DNA of 5,026 nucleotides. Source: UMGS1474 sp050946775 (GTDB taxonomy: Bacteria > Bacillota > Clostridia > Oscillospirales > Acutalibacteraceae). The notes under the pieces are model-generated. The model worked only from the letters and a program-made list of their open reading frames with translations. It ran no database searches and was not told the DNA's origin. A program made the translations under genes and the position numbers. Below are positions 4,863 to 5,026 of this stretch, piece by piece (the stretch's first letter is position 1; every line of letters starts with the position of its first letter). Where the stretch lies: positions 1-5,026 of the forward strand of contig JBMNVL010000124.1 of NCBI GenBank assembly GCA_050946775.1, given 5' to 3'.

Positions 4863-4902
4863 AAAAAGAACCGGCACCGCCAAAAGGCGATGCCGGTTCT
4901 TT
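4863..4902 (-). terminator. Terminator-like hairpin 2, between the repeat copies
   Basis: Twelve perfect pairs (4865-4876 with 4891-4902), one C-A mismatch that is G-U on the minus strand (4877/4890), four more pairs (CGCC/GGCG) and a 4-base loop at 4882-4885. In minus-strand RNA this is a 17-pair stem that ends in UUUUU (4867-4863), a good intrinsic terminator. It begins directly after the CCA of copy 2. Confidence 0.75.
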
Positions 4903-5026
4903 GGAGCGGAAGACGGGAATACGACTCGCTGGCGCTCGCATGTACCGTTCCGCCGGCCAATCGCCCGGCGCTGGCGCTTGGGCTCTTGGGGCGTCACTAA
5001 TCTCACCCGCTGCGCGGGTCCGCTTC
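4900..5026 (-). repeat. Repeat unit, copy 2 (runs off the window)
   Basis: Identical to 4725-4851 over all 127 visible bases; the offset is exactly 175 bp. It includes the same tRNA-3'-end-like stretch (4918-4902) and the same internal hairpin (5005-5019). Perfect identity between copies implies a recent duplication or ongoing homogenisation. More copies may follow beyond position 5026. Confidence 0.85.

Larger units (their letters stand above)
4516..5026. other. Gene-free repeat region
   Basis: I see no real gene here. Open frames on both strands are short, lack ribosome binding sites and simply re-read the duplicated repeat. In order the region holds the promoter of the four-helix-bundle gene, a perfect 9-bp hairpin, a polypyrimidine/polypurine tract with inverted and direct repeats, a terminator-like hairpin, a repeat unit, a second terminator-like hairpin, and a second repeat unit cut by the window end. 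Confidence 0.75.

Noticed and set aside
4727..4918. Intact tRNA genes at the repeat ends.
   Set aside because: Only the acceptor 3' strand matches; the T-arm is damaged, and D-arm, anticodon arm and a full 5' acceptor strand are missing.
4380..5006. Reading frames through the repeat block with peptides such as GAEDGNTTR and WSGRREYDS.
   Set aside because: These are antisense reads of a tRNA 3' end, a well-known source of false proteins (GAEDGNRTR and WSGRRESNPR types). The frames lack RBSs and re-use the duplicated unit.
4596..5026. CRISPR array.
   Set aside because: The repeated body is over 120 bp, the spacing segment is a structured hairpin, and there are only two copies; none of this fits a CRISPR array.

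Overview
The window looks like chromosome from a high-GC, low-copy-number Firmicute, most likely a gut-type clostridium (Oscillospirales/Lachnospirales grade). The evidence is strong AGGAGG-type ribosome binding sites, sigma-A-like promoters, GC-rich third codon positions, a clostridial nucleoside phosphorylase and a PTS-type EIIC protein. The assignment is an inference from gene style; no rRNA or marker gene is present. Every gene I can support lies on the minus strand, so the biological order runs from high to low coordinates.

Layout from the right edge leftward. (1) 4569-5026 holds no gene. It contains two identical copies (at least 127 bp, period 175 bp) of a repeat whose end matches the 3' end of a tRNA (from memory, tRNA-Gly), including CCA. 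Each copy is followed on the minus strand by a terminator-like hairpin. The two hairpins differ in sequence but keep the same fold. Next come a polypurine/polypyrimidine stretch and a perfect small hairpin. (2) 4159-4515 is a four-helix-bundle protein of the 23S rRNA intervening-sequence (IVS) protein family, with a good promoter. (3) 3752-4009 is an unrecognised 85-residue protein with a perfect inverted repeat in its leader. (4) 1041-3624 is a tight four-gene operon: two short chromate-transporter (CHR) subunits overlapping by ATGA, a LacA/Maa-type sugar O-acetyltransferase, and a nucleoside phosphorylase whose start overlaps the acetyltransferase stop by ATGA. The operon has a strong promoter (TTGCAA-17-TAAAAT) whose -10 box lies inside a palindrome. 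(5) 1-958 is the first 319 codons of a PTS EIIC-type membrane protein that runs off the left edge.

How they work together: the two CHR proteins very probably form one two-subunit transporter. The acetyltransferase and phosphorylase are translationally coupled to each other and co-transcribed with the transporter, but the sequence shows no biochemical link between oxyanion transport, sugar acetylation and nucleoside salvage. The EIIC gene may have its own weak extended -10 promoter or be reached by read-through, because no terminator is visible after the phosphorylase.

The coding part is ordinary. The part worth a second look is the right-hand repeat block, where two tandem units share identical bodies but have covarying hairpins. 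No defence system, CRISPR array, complete mobile element or complete RNA gene was found.
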